Shown: one piece after another, positions 54,621 through 63,499 of the stretch
Layout: the number at the start of each line of letters is the position of its first letter
Position numbering within the stretch: the stretch's first letter is position 1
Assembly: GCF_900104615.1 (NCBI RefSeq)
Contig: NZ_LT629939.1
Coordinates: 2,457,194-2,521,193, forward strand
DNA length: 64,000 nucleotides
Origin: Merdimmobilis hominis
GTDB taxonomy: Bacteria; Bacillota; Clostridia; Oscillospirales; Ruminococcaceae
Reading direction: 5' to 3'
The notes under the pieces: model-generated
Database searches by the model: none
What the model was told of the DNA's origin: nothing
What the model saw: the letters and a program-made list of their open reading frames with translations, nothing else
Made by a program: the position numbers and the translations under genes

Positions 54621-55100
54621 ATGAGCAGATTCGACGACCTGTTACTCAAGGCAAAGACAGTCGCCAACGCGGCTGGCAAAAAAACCGGCGAGCTGGTGGA
54701 AGTGTCCAAGCTGAAACTGGAAGCTGTTCAGATCAATTCCGACATCCAGAAGGCCTATGAGCGCCTGGGCAGCGTGGTATATGAACAGGAGAAAACCGGT
54801 GCGGACAACAACGACCTCATCGCCCTGTGCGTCTCGGAGATTGACGGCCTGCTGGTCGAGCTTTCCGACCTTAACGTCAAGATCAACGAGGCCAAAAACA
54901 CCGTCAAATGCATGAGCTGCGGCGCGGAGAACCCGGAGGGGTCACTCTACTGCGCCAGATGCGGCAGCGCCCTGAACCAGGTGGAGTACACCTCGCCGGT
55001 GACGGTGCAGGCACCTGTGGAGGAAGCTGCAAAAGAGTCTGCTTCCCCGGCAAAGGCGACCGAGGAGGAGCTGTCCGGTACCCAGGAGGACAACCAGTAA
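54621..55100 (+). CDS. zinc-ribbon protein of unknown function
   Basis: A 159-residue protein. The first 90 residues are helical (SRFDDLLLKAKTVANAAGKK, then EVSKLKLEAVQI, ERLGSVVYEQEKT) and could form a coiled coil. A zinc ribbon with C97, C100, C111 and C114 follows (CMSCGAENPEGSLYCARCG). An acidic, Ala/Pro-rich tail ends it. No enzyme motif is seen. It is likely monocistronic, closed by a terminator before glnN. Confidence 0.8.
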   Translation: MSRFDDLLLKAKTVANAAGKKTGELVEVSKLKLEAVQINSDIQKAYERLGSVVYEQEKTGADNNDLIALCVSEIDGLLVELSDLNVKINEAKNTVKCMSCGAENPEGSLYCARCGSALNQVEYTSPVTVQAPVEEAAKESASPAKATEEELSGTQEDNQ

Positions 55101-55105
55101 TTTTA

Positions 55106-55135
55106 AAAAAAGGGGGTGCAAAAGCCCCCTTTTTT
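55106..55135 (+). terminator. terminator after the zinc-ribbon gene
   Basis: AAAAAAGGGGG pairs with CCCCCTTTTTT around a TGCAAAAG loop, giving both a stable stem and a T run. Confidence 0.9.
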
Positions 55136-55157
55136 CTATTTTTGTGAGGTGCATAGC

Positions 55158-57275
55158 ATGAGTCTTGAGACAAAAACCAGAAACCCTGTGGAGTATTTCG
55201 GCGAAAATGTGTTTGACGACCGGGTGATGCGGGAGCGCCTGCCCAAGGAGACCTACCGCGCCTTGAAACAGTGCGTAGGGGAGGGCCTGCCCCTCACTGC
55301 CAAAATCGCTGAAGTGGTGGCCAACGCCATGAAGGATTGGGCCATCTCCAAAGGGGCGACCCATTACACCCATTGGTTCCAGCCTCTCAACGGGTTCACC
55401 GCGGAGAAGCACGAATCCTTTATCTCGCCCATCGACAACGGCGGCGCTATTATGGAGTTCTCCGGCAAAATGCTGATCAAAGGCGAGTCGGACGCCTCCA
55501 GCTTCCCCTCCGGCGGATTGCGGGCGGTGTTTGAAGCCCGGGGCTATACCATGTGGGACCCCACCTCTCCCGCCTTTTTGAAGGAGGACCGGGCCGGGGT
55601 AACCCTGTGCATCCCCACCGCCTTCTGCGCCTGGAGCGGCGAGGCCCTGGACGAGAAGACCCCGCTGCTGCGGTCGGTCAAGGCCCTCAATAAGCATGCG
55701 CTGCGCCTCTGCCGGCTGTTTGGCGACCACGATGTCAAACAGGTACATACTTCCGTGGGCGCGGAGCAGGAGTATTTCCTCATCGACCTGGACCACTACC
55801 GCCAGCGCAAGGATTTGGTCCTAACCGGGCGCACCTTGTTCGGCGCCAAGCCCAGCAAGACCCAGGAGATGAGCGACCACTACTACGCCGGCTTAAATGA
55901 GCAGGTGGCCGGCTTTATGAAGGAGATCGACGAGGCCCTGTGGAAGATGGGCGTCTCTGCCAAGACAAAGCACAACGAAGCCGCCCCCTGCCAGCATGAG
56001 CTGGCCCCCATTTTCTCGGTGGAAAACATCTCCGCTGACCAGAACCAGCTAATTATGGAGACCCTGCAGCGGGTGGCCCTCAAACACAACTTGGCCTGCC
56101 TTCTCCATGAAAAACCTTTTGAATACATCAACGGCTCGGGTAAGCACAACAACTGGTCCATCACCACCGACAACGGCCAAAACCTGTTAGAGCCCGGTGA
56201 CAACCCCTATGACAACGCTAAATTTGTGGTGTTCCTCTGCGCGGTGATCCAGGCCATCGACAAGCACGCCGGCCTGCTGCGGGTGTCCGCTGCCAGTGCC
56301 AGCAACGACCACCGGCTGGGTGGGTACGAGGCCCCTCCTGCGGTGATCTCTATCTGCCTGGGCGAGCCGCTGTCTGACATCCTGAAAAACATCGCCTGCC
56401 AGGCGGAACACGGGGAGGAATCCAAGCGGATGCTGGACTTTGGCGTTCCCACCATGCCCCAGATGTACGCCGACTCCTGCGACCGCAACCGCACCAGCCC
56501 CTTTGCCTTCACCGGCAATAAGTTTGAATTCCGGATGCTGGGTTCCTCCCAGACCATCTCCTGGGCCAACACCATCCTCAACACCATTGTGGCCGAGACC
56601 CTGGATGAGTTCGCCACCCGCCTGGAGGGGGCGGAGGACTTTGACGGGGAGATTCAGCGGATCATTGCCGACGTATATGAGAACCACAGCCGGGTAATCT
56701 TCAACGGCAACGGCTACTCCCAGGAGTGGATGGAGGAGGCGGCCCGCCGGGGCCTGCCCAACCTGAAAAACACTGTGGAGGCCGCCAAGGAGCTGATCCG
56801 CCCCGAAGTGGTAGAGTTATTTGACAAATACGATGTCTATGACCGCCAGGAGATGGCCGCCCGTTATGACATCATGCTGGACATCTACACCCGCCGCATC
56901 CTCATTGAGGCCCGCACCATGGCGGAGATGGCCCGCACCCAGCTGTACCCAGCCATCAGCCGGTACCTGACCGAGGCCGCCCAGGCGGTGAAGGCCCTGG
57001 GGGATATCGGCAAGGCCTCCCGCTCCCAGCAGGATAAGCTGGACTGCCTCATCTCCCTCCTGGATTCGATGGATGAGGACATCGTCCTGCTCACCGACAA
57101 GATCGGACGGGCGGATGGTATGAAGAAGGACCACGAAGCCTGTGCCGCCTTCTGCGCCGGGGAGATCTTGCCCGCCATGAACGACCTGCGGGTGGTCACC
57201 GACCGCCTGGAGTCGATGGTAGACAGCCGGTTCTGGCCCATCCCCACCTACAGCGAAATCCTCTTCAACGTCTAG
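55158..57275 (+). CDS. glnN: type III glutamine synthetase
   Basis: A 705-residue GSIII, much longer than type I. NPVEYFGENVFDDRVMRERLPK at the N-terminus, THYTHWFQPLNGFTAEKHESF, IKGESDASSFPSGGLRAVFEARG, QEYFLID, and GSGKHNNWSITTDNG define the family. It forms a dodecamer and assimilates ammonia into glutamine. The ATG with GAGGTG at 7 nt is used, giving MSLETKTRN. It stands alone behind a terminator; no nitrogen-regulatory box is evident. Confidence 0.96.
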   Translation: MSLETKTRNPVEYFGENVFDDRVMRERLPKETYRALKQCVGEGLPLTAKIAEVVANAMKDWAISKGATHYTHWFQPLNGFTAEKHESFISPIDNGGAIMEFSGKMLIKGESDASSFPSGGLRAVFEARGYTMWDPTSPAFLKEDRAGVTLCIPTAFCAWSGEALDEKTPLLRSVKALNKHALRLCRLFGDHDVKQVHTSVGAEQEYFLIDLDHYRQRKDLVLTGRTLFGAKPSKTQEMSDHYYAGLNEQVAGFMKEIDEALWKMGVSAKTKHNEAAPCQHELAPIFSVENISADQNQLIMETLQRVALKHNLACLLHEKPFEYINGSGKHNNWSITTDNGQNLLEPGDNPYDNAKFVVFLCAVIQAIDKHAGLLRVSAASASNDHRLGGYEAPPAVISICLGEPLSDILKNIACQAEHGEESKRMLDFGVPTMPQMYADSCDRNRTSPFAFTGNKFEFRMLGSSQTISWANTILNTIVAETLDEFATRLEGAEDFDGEIQRIIADVYENHSRVIFNGNGYSQEWMEEAARRGLPNLKNTVEAAKELIRPEVVELFDKYDVYDRQEMAARYDIMLDIYTRRILIEARTMAEMARTQLYPAISRYLTEAAQAVKALGDIGKASRSQQDKLDCLISLLDSMDEDIVLLTDKIGRADGMKKDHEACAAFCAGEILPAMNDLRVVTDRLESMVDSRFWPIPTYSEILFNV

Positions 57276-57317
57276 GGGAGAAATCGGGCATCTGGTAAAA
57301 ATTCCATGAATTATTTG

Positions 57318-57351
57318 GGAAAAGGTGGCATATAGGCCACCTTTTCCTTTA
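57318..57351 (+). terminator. terminator after glnN
   Basis: GGAAAAGGTGGC (57318-57329) pairs perfectly with GCCACCTTTTCC (57336-57347), followed by TTTA. Outer ATTCCAT/ATGGAAT repeats near 57301 and 57361 extend the structure. Confidence 0.88.
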
Positions 57352-57452
57352 TACTAAATTCTATGGAATTTCTCGGCTGGGGAAAGGGAGCGGTATGCGC
57401 TCCCTCACCGGGGAAAACGGTACTATCCCAGCGGCTTTTCCAATAGGATAGG

Positions 57453-59228
57453 ATGAAGAATGGAACAAAGGGGGAGAAAGCCCTGAAAAAACAAAACCGG
57501 CAGTCGGTCTTGGAGGGAGCGCTGATTTTGATGGCCGCCACTGTGGTGGTCAAGGTGATTGGCGCGCTGTTTAAAATCCCCTTGGCCAATATTTTAGGCG
57601 GCGGGGGAATGGGGTACTTTATGACGGCATACAGCCTGTTCAACCCACTGTATGCCCTAGCTACGGCGGGCCTGCCGGTGGCAGTGTCCAAACTGGTGTC
57701 GGAGAGCGTGGCACGGGGCCGCTGCCAGGACGCCAAACGGGTGTTCCGGCTTTCCCTGTGTCTCTTCCTAGCTACGGGTACCTTGGGCTGCATCGCCATG
57801 GTGCTGGGGGCAAGGTCCTTCTCCCAGGCGGTGGGCAACCCTGGTGCTGCCTTGGCGGTGGCGGTGATGGGCCCGGCGGTCTTCTTCGGGTGCTTCACCT
57901 CCGCTTTCCGGGGATACAATGAGGGCCTTCGCAACATGACCCCAACCGCCCTTTCCCAGGTGGTGGAAGCGGTGGCCCGGCTGGTGTTCGGCATTGCCTT
58001 TGCCACCTATCTGCTGCATCACGGCATGGCGGAATATGCCTCCTATGGCACAGTGTACGGCCAGGCGGCAGCTTCCCTGGAGGACGCCCAGCGGTTGGTG
58101 CTGCCGGTGGCTTCGGCAGGGGCGGTGGCAGGCATCTCGGTGAGCACCGCCTGCGGGAGTCTCTTTTTGCTGCTGCGGCAGTTCTTCTGCCGGGATGGCA
58201 TCACTCGGGAGCAGCTGGCCTCTTCCCCCAGGGCCCGTTCCCGGAGGGAGCTGGGGCGGATGCTCCTCACGGTGGCATTGCCGGTTTGTCTGGCCTCCGC
58301 GGCGGTCAATCTGACCTCTCTCATTGACCTGGGTTCCATCATGAACCGGCTTTCCACTGCCTTAGAAGAAAACCCCCAGGCAATTTTGAATATGTATGGG
58401 GGGCTACTGCCTGAGGGGATGACCCTTTCTGAGATCCCCAACTACCTGTATGGTTCTTACACCGGTTTGGCGGTGACGGTGTTCAACCTGGTGCCGGCAC
58501 TGACCGTCACCTTCGGCACCAGTGCCCTGCCGGCGGTCTCCTCCTCTTGGGCGGTGAAGAACTACCAGGCCACCAAACGGAATATCCAGTCCATTTTGCG
58601 GATCACCGCCTTGGTGGCCATCCCGGCGGGCCTGGGGATTTTCGCCCTTTCCGGGCCGATTTTAAACCTTTTGTTTTCCTCCCGGGCGGCGGAGGCGGCC
58701 ATCGCCGCCCCAGTGCTGCGGTGGATGGGCTTGGCGGTGATTTTGGTGGCCATGGCCAGCCCGGTCAACAGCATGCTCCAGGCGGTGGGCCGGGCCGATG
58801 TGCCGGTGAAGATGATCCTGGCCGGGGGCCTTGTGAAGCTGGGCTGCAACTACCTGCTCATCGCCGTGCCGGAAATCAACATCAAGGGCGCGCCGGTGGG
58901 GACTATTTTGTGCTATGGGCTGATCCTTTCGGTCAGCCTTAGAATCCTCTGCCGGGAAACCGGCATCGCTTTGGAGTGGGGAAAAACGTTTGGCAAGCCC
59001 TTCCTCGCCGGGATTGGCTGCGCCCTCTGCGCCTGGGCCGCCTATGGGTTTTTCTCCCGCGGGGTGTTCTCCAGCCGCCTTTCCACCCTGGCCGCCGTGG
59101 CGGTTGGAGGGGGATTTTACCTAATGTTTTTGCTGTTTTCCAAGGGATTTGTCAAAGAAGACGTTTTAATGCTGCCAGGGGGAGAAAAAGTTTCGAAAAT
59201 ACTTGAAAAATACTCTCTTTTGGGGTAA
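57453..59228 (+). CDS. SpoVB/MurJ-like lipid-linked oligosaccharide flippase
   Basis: A 591-residue membrane protein with about 14 hydrophobic helices and the MOP-superfamily polysaccharide-flippase pattern (GALFKIPLANILGGGGMGYFMTAYSLFNPLYALATAGLPVAVSKLVS). It is closest in type to SpoVB/YtgP-like proteins that move lipid-linked cell-wall precursors. The ATG has a close, weak ribosome site (GGATAGG); an alternative CTG 30 nt later has GGGGGAG at 7 nt. It ends 48 nt before mazG. Sporulation involvement is possible but not shown. Confidence 0.9.
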   Translation: MKNGTKGEKALKKQNRQSVLEGALILMAATVVVKVIGALFKIPLANILGGGGMGYFMTAYSLFNPLYALATAGLPVAVSKLVSESVARGRCQDAKRVFRLSLCLFLATGTLGCIAMVLGARSFSQAVGNPGAALAVAVMGPAVFFGCFTSAFRGYNEGLRNMTPTALSQVVEAVARLVFGIAFATYLLHHGMAEYASYGTVYGQAAASLEDAQRLVLPVASAGAVAGISVSTACGSLFLLLRQFFCRDGITREQLASSPRARSRRELGRMLLTVALPVCLASAAVNLTSLIDLGSIMNRLSTALEENPQAILNMYGGLLPEGMTLSEIPNYLYGSYTGLAVTVFNLVPALTVTFGTSALPAVSSSWAVKNYQATKRNIQSILRITALVAIPAGLGIFALSGPILNLLFSSRAAEAAIAAPVLRWMGLAVILVAMASPVNSMLQAVGRADVPVKMILAGGLVKLGCNYLLIAVPEINIKGAPVGTILCYGLILSVSLRILCRETGIALEWGKTFGKPFLAGIGCALCAWAAYGFFSRGVFSSRLSTLAAVAVGGGFYLMFLLFSKGFVKEDVLMLPGGEKVSKILEKYSLLG

Positions 59229-59231
59229 TAT
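59203..59231 (+). promoter_or_regulatory. probable promoter of mazG
   Basis: TTGAAA (59203-59208) and TAATAT (59226-59231) with 17-bp spacing lie at the end of the flippase gene. Confidence 0.6.
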
Positions 59232-59276
59232 AATTAGTGCTTGCCCGGAATAATTGGAAAACTTGGGGTGTCCGCT

Positions 59277-60098
59277 TTGTCTGTTGATTTCGCGTTTAAA
59301 GAAACATATTCCATCGAAGATCTTCTCGCCATCATGCGCATCCTGCGGGGGGAAAATGGCTGCCCCTGGGATCGGGAACAGACCCATCAGTCCATCCGCA
59401 ACAATTTTATCGAGGAGACCTACGAAGCGGTGGAGGCCATCGACAACAGCGACCCGGTCCTTCTGGAAGAGGAACTGGGCGACGTGCTGTTGCAGGTGGT
59501 CTACCATGCGGAAATGGAGCGGGAAGCCGGCAGATTTTCCTTTGAGGATGTGGCCGACGGCATCTGCCAGAAGCTGATCCAGCGCCATCCCCATATTTTT
59601 GGCGACGTTGTCGCCGGCACCACAGACGAGGTGCTGGACAACTGGGATGAAATCAAAAAGAAAACCAAAGGGCAGACGACCTATACCGATACTCTCAAGA
59701 GTGTTCCAAAGGTGTTCCCTTCTCTCATGCGCGCGGCCAAGGTGCAGAAGCGCGCGGCAAAATCCGGCTTTGCTTACCCCGACGGGAATTGGGCCATGGA
59801 GGCCCTTTCCAGCGAGGTGGAGGAACTTCGGGAGGCGCTGCGGCAGAACGACCTATCCGCTGCCAGTGAGGAATTGGGCGACCTGTTGCTTTCAGCGGCC
59901 AATTTGTCCCGGTATCTGGATGTGGATGCGGAAGAGTGCCTCGGCACCTCCTGCGACAAATTCATTTCCCGGTTTGAGAGGCTGGAAGAGCTAGCCGCCT
60001 CCCGCAAGGTTGACATGAAAAAGGCATCCCCCCAAGAGATAATCGCCTTGTGGGAGGAAGCCAAGAGACAGCATAAGTCCCCAAATCCATCGATTTAA
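59277..60098 (+). CDS. mazG: nucleoside triphosphate pyrophosphohydrolase MazG
   Basis: About 273 residues with two MazG domains. The first has [30 protein letters not shown] with [16 protein letters not shown] (ExxE and ExxD metal ligands). The second has [13 protein letters not shown] and [17 protein letters not shown]. It hydrolyses noncanonical NTPs and influences (p)ppGpp levels in some species. I choose a TTG with GGGGTG at 6 nt; a GTG 9 nt earlier is also possible. It leads to hup after 22 nt. Confidence 0.93.
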   Translation: MSVDFAFKETYSIEDLLAIMRILRGENGCPWDREQTHQSIRNNFIEETYEAVEAIDNSDPVLLEEELGDVLLQVVYHAEMEREAGRFSFEDVADGICQKLIQRHPHIFGDVVAGTTDEVLDNWDEIKKKTKGQTTYTDTLKSVPKVFPSLMRAAKVQKRAAKSGFAYPDGNWAMEALSSEVEELREALRQNDLSAASEELGDLLLSAANLSRYLDVDAEECLGTSCDKFISRFERLEELAASRKVDMKKASPQEIIALWEEAKRQHKSPNPSI

Positions 60099-60120
60099 AA
60101 AGTACGGAGGTTTATCCAAA

Positions 60121-60396
60121 ATGACAAAAGCAGAATTGATTAATGTTGTAGCCCAGAAGACCGAGCTTTCCAAAAAAGACAGCGAAAAAGCTGTTTCCGC
60201 TGTTGTAGACGCCATCACCGAAGCCCTGGCTTCTGGCGATAAAGTATCTCTGGTTGGCTTTGGTACCTTTGAGGTTAAAGAGCGCGGTGAGAGAAAAGGC
60301 ATCAATCCCCGCACCAAAGAGGAGATCACCATTGCCGCTTCCAAGCTGCCCTGCTTCAAAGCTGGCAAAGCGCTGAAAGATTCTGTTTCCAAATAG
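60121..60396 (+). CDS. hup: HU-type DNA-binding protein
   Basis: A 91-residue histone-like protein. [31 protein letters not shown] forms the dimer body, and [27 protein letters not shown] the DNA-grasping arm with the conserved NPRT. It bends and compacts DNA. AGGAGGT-like GGAGG lies 10 nt before the ATG. Located between mazG and the rqcP region as in many Firmicutes. Confidence 0.97.
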   Translation: MTKAELINVVAQKTELSKKDSEKAVSAVVDAITEALASGDKVSLVGFGTFEVKERGERKGINPRTKEEITIAASKLPCFKAGKALKDSVSK

Positions 60397-60419
60397 TATT
60401 TGAGAAAACCCTGTAAAAT

Positions 60420-60450
60420 CGGGAGTGCGTTGACGCATTCCCGGTTTTTT
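60420..60450 (+). terminator. terminator after hup
   Basis: CGGGAGTGCG (60420-60429) pairs with CGCATTCCCG (60434-60443), then six T residues. A TTGACG (60430-60435) and TATGCT (60453-60458) 17 bp apart overlap it and could be the promoter of the lipoprotein gene. Confidence 0.88.
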
Positions 60451-60494
60451 GTTATGCTGGTTCTAACAAGATCCAGTATAAGGAGGGAATCTGT

Positions 60495-62174
60495 ATGAAA
60501 TACCGGCTGTTGGCCCTTTTGTTGGCTGCGCTGCTGCTGGCGGGGTGCCAGGATCGAAGCGGCCCTGCATCATCCTCATCTTCTGAGGCAGAAAATTCCA
60601 GCTCTGCGTCCGAGGGGCCCCGCACCCCTTTGGAGACAGCGCTGGATGAGAACATCGCTTCAGCCCTTCCCACTGGCAGCGATTGGGAAACCCTTTCCGC
60701 CCTGGGCATCACAGCCCAGGCTGGCCGGGGGGAGTTTGTAAACCAAAGGGAATACCGTTGCCCAGTGACCATTCAAAATGCCGAAGGGGAGAAGGCGACC
60801 CTCCTCACCTCCGGCATCTATAGGGCGGGGGACATCCCCGGCGACCCAGGGGAGAATCTGTATATTTCCATCTGCGGCTTTCTGCCGGCAGGGGAGGATA
60901 AGCTGTTGCTGGCAGATGCCTTCCAGGTGAAGCTGATCTCCACAAACCATCTGGAGGGAGAGCCCCAGATACTGTATTCCATCCCGCCGGAGGAGGGCTC
61001 CGTGGTGGATGCCGCCTATGATCCCCAGGGAGGGTACCTGGTGCTGACGGTGGATGGAGAGGACAACTCCAACACCCTGATCCACCTGGATCTTTCCGGC
61101 AAAGAGACAGGCAGAACCCACATCCCCAACCCGGAGAGCTCCCAAAGCGCCCTGTTTGGCCCATATGAACGGATGACCCGGACAAACGACTGCCAATACC
61201 TCCCCCTAGGGCAGATGCAGTATATCTCCATGGAGGAGCCGGCCTGGCTTTTGGAGGATAGAGCCCTGTGGGATCCCTCCACCAAAGAATTGCGGGAAAA
61301 CTTTGGAACCTTCTTCCGCTGGGAAGGGGAGGAGTGCCATCTTCGCCTCTGCCGGGGGGAGGTGGGAGGGGAAGCTCTCGCCCTTTTGGAGAGGCCCGGG
61401 GAAAAGACGTTGGGCTTCTTCTTTGATGGCTCGGCCATCGACCCCAGCTTGGGGGCTTATGAGGGGGGTAAAGAATGGATCACCGGCTATGCGGCGGAAC
61501 TTTCCGTCCCCCGTCTCCGCCTGGAAGCCGGGGAGCTTCGGATGGCCATGGCCTTTGACTTCGAAGCCCAAACCGCCCAGGTGGAATACTCTTACACCCC
61601 CGCTGACCTGCAAGGGATCGGCCCGGTCTGCTCTTCCCCCAGCGGTGCAAGGGCGGTATATCTCCCCTCAACGGGCGGCATGGGAGATGCCATGTGGGGC
61701 AATTACGCCCTCTATGACAGCGCAAAGGGAACAGTGGAGTATCTGGCACCCTCTCTGGGAGCTTCTTCTGCCTTTTTTGCCGGGGAGGAGCGGGTTTTTG
61801 TCAACAACCTGGGGTCTCTGTCCCTGTATGATGCCGCCACCGCACAACCCATTGAGAAGAACATCCCCATCCCGTCAGATCAAAGCGGCAAGGCCCGGTG
61901 GGCAATCGCCTGCATAGGGGATGCCAAACACCAATTGGCACTGGCCCTCTGCCGGGAGGCAGGCTACGACTTCCCGGAGGAGACCGTCCCGGTCTCATTG
62001 GTGGTGTATGACCTTTCCGGCCAGGTGATCCGGGACATCCCCACCGATATCCGGACGCCTTATGTTTCCAAAAACTACCCCTACAGCCCGGATATCCAGC
62101 TGGACGGCCAGGGAAACCTGCTGGTCCGCAACGGGGAGGGCGCCCTTTTAGGCACCATTCCCTATCTCCAATAG
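60495..62174 (+). CDS. predicted lipoprotein of unknown function
   Basis: A 559-residue exported protein. The signal peptide MKYRLLALLLAALLLAGC ends in a lipobox with C18. A Ser-rich linker (about 25-40) precedes a large domain with repeated D-G-rich hairpins (LVLTVDGEDNSNTLIHLDLSG, VYDLSGQVIRDIP) that look like beta-propeller blades. No known family is recognised. It sits between hup and rqcP, where yabP/yabQ-type sporulation genes might be expected. It shares AAGGAGGG ribosome-site quality with neighbours. Confidence 0.78.
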   Translation: MKYRLLALLLAALLLAGCQDRSGPASSSSSEAENSSSASEGPRTPLETALDENIASALPTGSDWETLSALGITAQAGRGEFVNQREYRCPVTIQNAEGEKATLLTSGIYRAGDIPGDPGENLYISICGFLPAGEDKLLLADAFQVKLISTNHLEGEPQILYSIPPEEGSVVDAAYDPQGGYLVLTVDGEDNSNTLIHLDLSGKETGRTHIPNPESSQSALFGPYERMTRTNDCQYLPLGQMQYISMEEPAWLLEDRALWDPSTKELRENFGTFFRWEGEECHLRLCRGEVGGEALALLERPGEKTLGFFFDGSAIDPSLGAYEGGKEWITGYAAELSVPRLRLEAGELRMAMAFDFEAQTAQVEYSYTPADLQGIGPVCSSPSGARAVYLPSTGGMGDAMWGNYALYDSAKGTVEYLAPSLGASSAFFAGEERVFVNNLGSLSLYDAATAQPIEKNIPIPSDQSGKARWAIACIGDAKHQLALALCREAGYDFPEETVPVSLVVYDLSGQVIRDIPTDIRTPYVSKNYPYSPDIQLDGQGNLLVRNGEGALLGTIPYLQ

Positions 62175-62188
62175 AAAGAAGGAACAAT

Positions 62189-62431
62189 ATGCGTTTGGAT
62201 AAATATTTGAAGGTGACCCGGCTGATCAAGCGGCGCACCATTGCCAACGAGGCCTGCGACGCCGGCCGGATCTCGGTCAATGGCAAACCTGCCCGCGCCT
62301 CCTATGATGTCAAGGTCGGGGATGTGCTGGAGATCAACCTGGGCTCCAAGCCCCTCAAGGTAAAGGTGCTGGAGGTCAGCGAATACGCCACCAAAGAGAC
62401 TGCCAGCACCCAGTATGTGGTGGTCGATTAG
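62189..62431 (+). CDS. rqcP: S4-domain RNA-binding protein RqcP
   Basis: An 80-residue S4 protein: MRLDKYLKVTRLIKRRTIANEACDAGRISVNGKPARASYDVKVGDVLEINLG. It is the YabO/RqcP type, which stabilises tRNA on stalled large subunits during Ala-tail addition with RqcH. It starts 14 nt after the lipoprotein stop. In Bacillus it is encoded next to mazG (yabN); here the lipoprotein and hup lie between. Confidence 0.92.
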   Translation: MRLDKYLKVTRLIKRRTIANEACDAGRISVNGKPARASYDVKVGDVLEINLGSKPLKVKVLEVSEYATKETASTQYVVVD

Positions 62432-62443
62432 AAGCGCGCACAG

Positions 62444-62485
62444 AAAAAGCATCCTTCGGGAAATGCCCCGGAGGATGCTTTTTTT
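62444..62485. terminator. bidirectional terminator after rqcP
   Basis: AAGCATCC (62447-62454) pairs with GGATGCTT (62473-62480), with an inner TTCGGG/CCCGGA arm. It has T residues downstream on the plus strand (62479-62485) and A residues upstream that serve the minus-strand gene ending at 62484. Confidence 0.85.
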
Positions 62486-63011
62486 ATCCATTTGTAGCGA
62501 TGTAAAGGGTTACCGGCTGTTCCAGTTCCCCCAGGATTTCGCCGTCCATGGGGTCGAGGATGTGCAACAAAGCGGTGGCTGGGTATTTCCCCTTGGGGAG
62601 AGGCCGGTTCAATAGCCCCTCGCTCACCTGGCACCCTGCTGGGATCACCCCGGATTGGTACACCGTCTCGCCAGGTAGCACAATATCCACCTGCATGTCG
62701 TATTCGTTGGAGCCGTGGTTGAGGAGAAGGAGGTTCCCCGCCTTGTCCCCAGCGGCAAAGTAGGGGGTGGCGTTGAGGGTGTAGACGAATTCCCCCTCCT
62801 GGTTGGGGGAGAAGGAGTCCGGATCTTGCATCTCCACCTGGTTGGGGTCGAGGGCCTGGGGGTCGGTAACTGGCTGGGCGGTGACAGCCGCCTCTGGAGA
62901 AGAAGGGCTTCTCAAAAACAGCGCCAGGCATCCGGCTGCCACGGCGACAATGGCCAGCATCAGCAAAATGGAAAGCTGCTGGTGTTTTTTGTTTTTGCGG
63001 CGAATGTCCAT
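62484..63011 (-). CDS. single-pass membrane protein of unknown function
   Basis: A 175-residue protein starting MDIRRKNKKHQQLS with GGAGG 7-8 nt upstream. One membrane segment (ILLMLAIVAVAAGCLALFL, about residues 16-34) is followed by a Pro/Gln-rich linker and an extracellular beta-rich domain (about 80-170; VYTLNATPYFAAGDKAG, QSGVIPAGCQVSEGLLN). A longer upstream frame runs through the R2 repeats and is artefactual. No family is recognised. Confidence 0.78.
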   Translation of the reverse strand: MDIRRKNKKHQQLSILLMLAIVAVAAGCLALFLRSPSSPEAAVTAQPVTDPQALDPNQVEMQDPDSFSPNQEGEFVYTLNATPYFAAGDKAGNLLLLNHGSNEYDMQVDIVLPGETVYQSGVIPAGCQVSEGLLNRPLPKGKYPATALLHILDPMDGEILGELEQPVTLYIATNG

Positions 63012-63060
63012 AGGGCGGCCTCCGTTCGACTTTTTCTGTGGTTCATTATACCACAAAGTC

Positions 63061-63381
63061 TGCACAAACGGCAAGAATTGCGATGCGGCTGTTGCCGCAA
63101 AGGGCTTCGCCCTACAAGCAATTCTTCGAATGCCACAGCTTTGCCTGTGGCTATTGTACCTCAATGTCTGCACAAACGGAAAGAATTGCGGTGCGGCTGT
63201 TGCCGCAAAGGGCCTCGCCCTGCAAGCAATTCTTCGAATGCCACAGCTTTGCCTGTGGCTATTGTACCGCAAAGTCTGCACAGACTGTAAGAATTGCGGT
63301 GCGGCTGTTGCCGCAAAGGGCCTCGCCCTGCAAGCAATTCTTCGAATGCCACAGCTTTGCTGTGGCTATTATACCGCAGAA
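63061..63381 (-). repeat. R2 repeat, three tandem 108-bp units
   Basis: Units begin at 63061, 63169 and 63277 with a period of exactly 108 bp. Each contains TGCACA, AAGAATTGCGGTGCGGCTG, the palindromes TTGCCGCAA and AAGGGCCTCGCCCT, CAAGCAATTCTTCGAATG and CCACAGCTTTGCCTGTGG, ending CTATTGTACC. On the opposite strand each unit gives GGTACAATAG, a -10-like box also found at the other R2 loci. The period is a multiple of three, so frames stay open without coding. Confidence 0.9.
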
Positions 63382-63499
63382 TGAGGGGGATGGCAACGAG
63401 GGGAGAGTGGAAATCCGCTGGTTTTTATGTTACAATAGTACAATAGTTCGAGAATGTGGGCTGGGAAGATTGCCCGCAAACAAAAATGGGAGGGTGGAT

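Noticed and set aside
63061..63381. CRISPR-like array
   Set aside because: Units are contiguous 108-bp tandem repeats with no unique spacers, and no cas genes are in the window.
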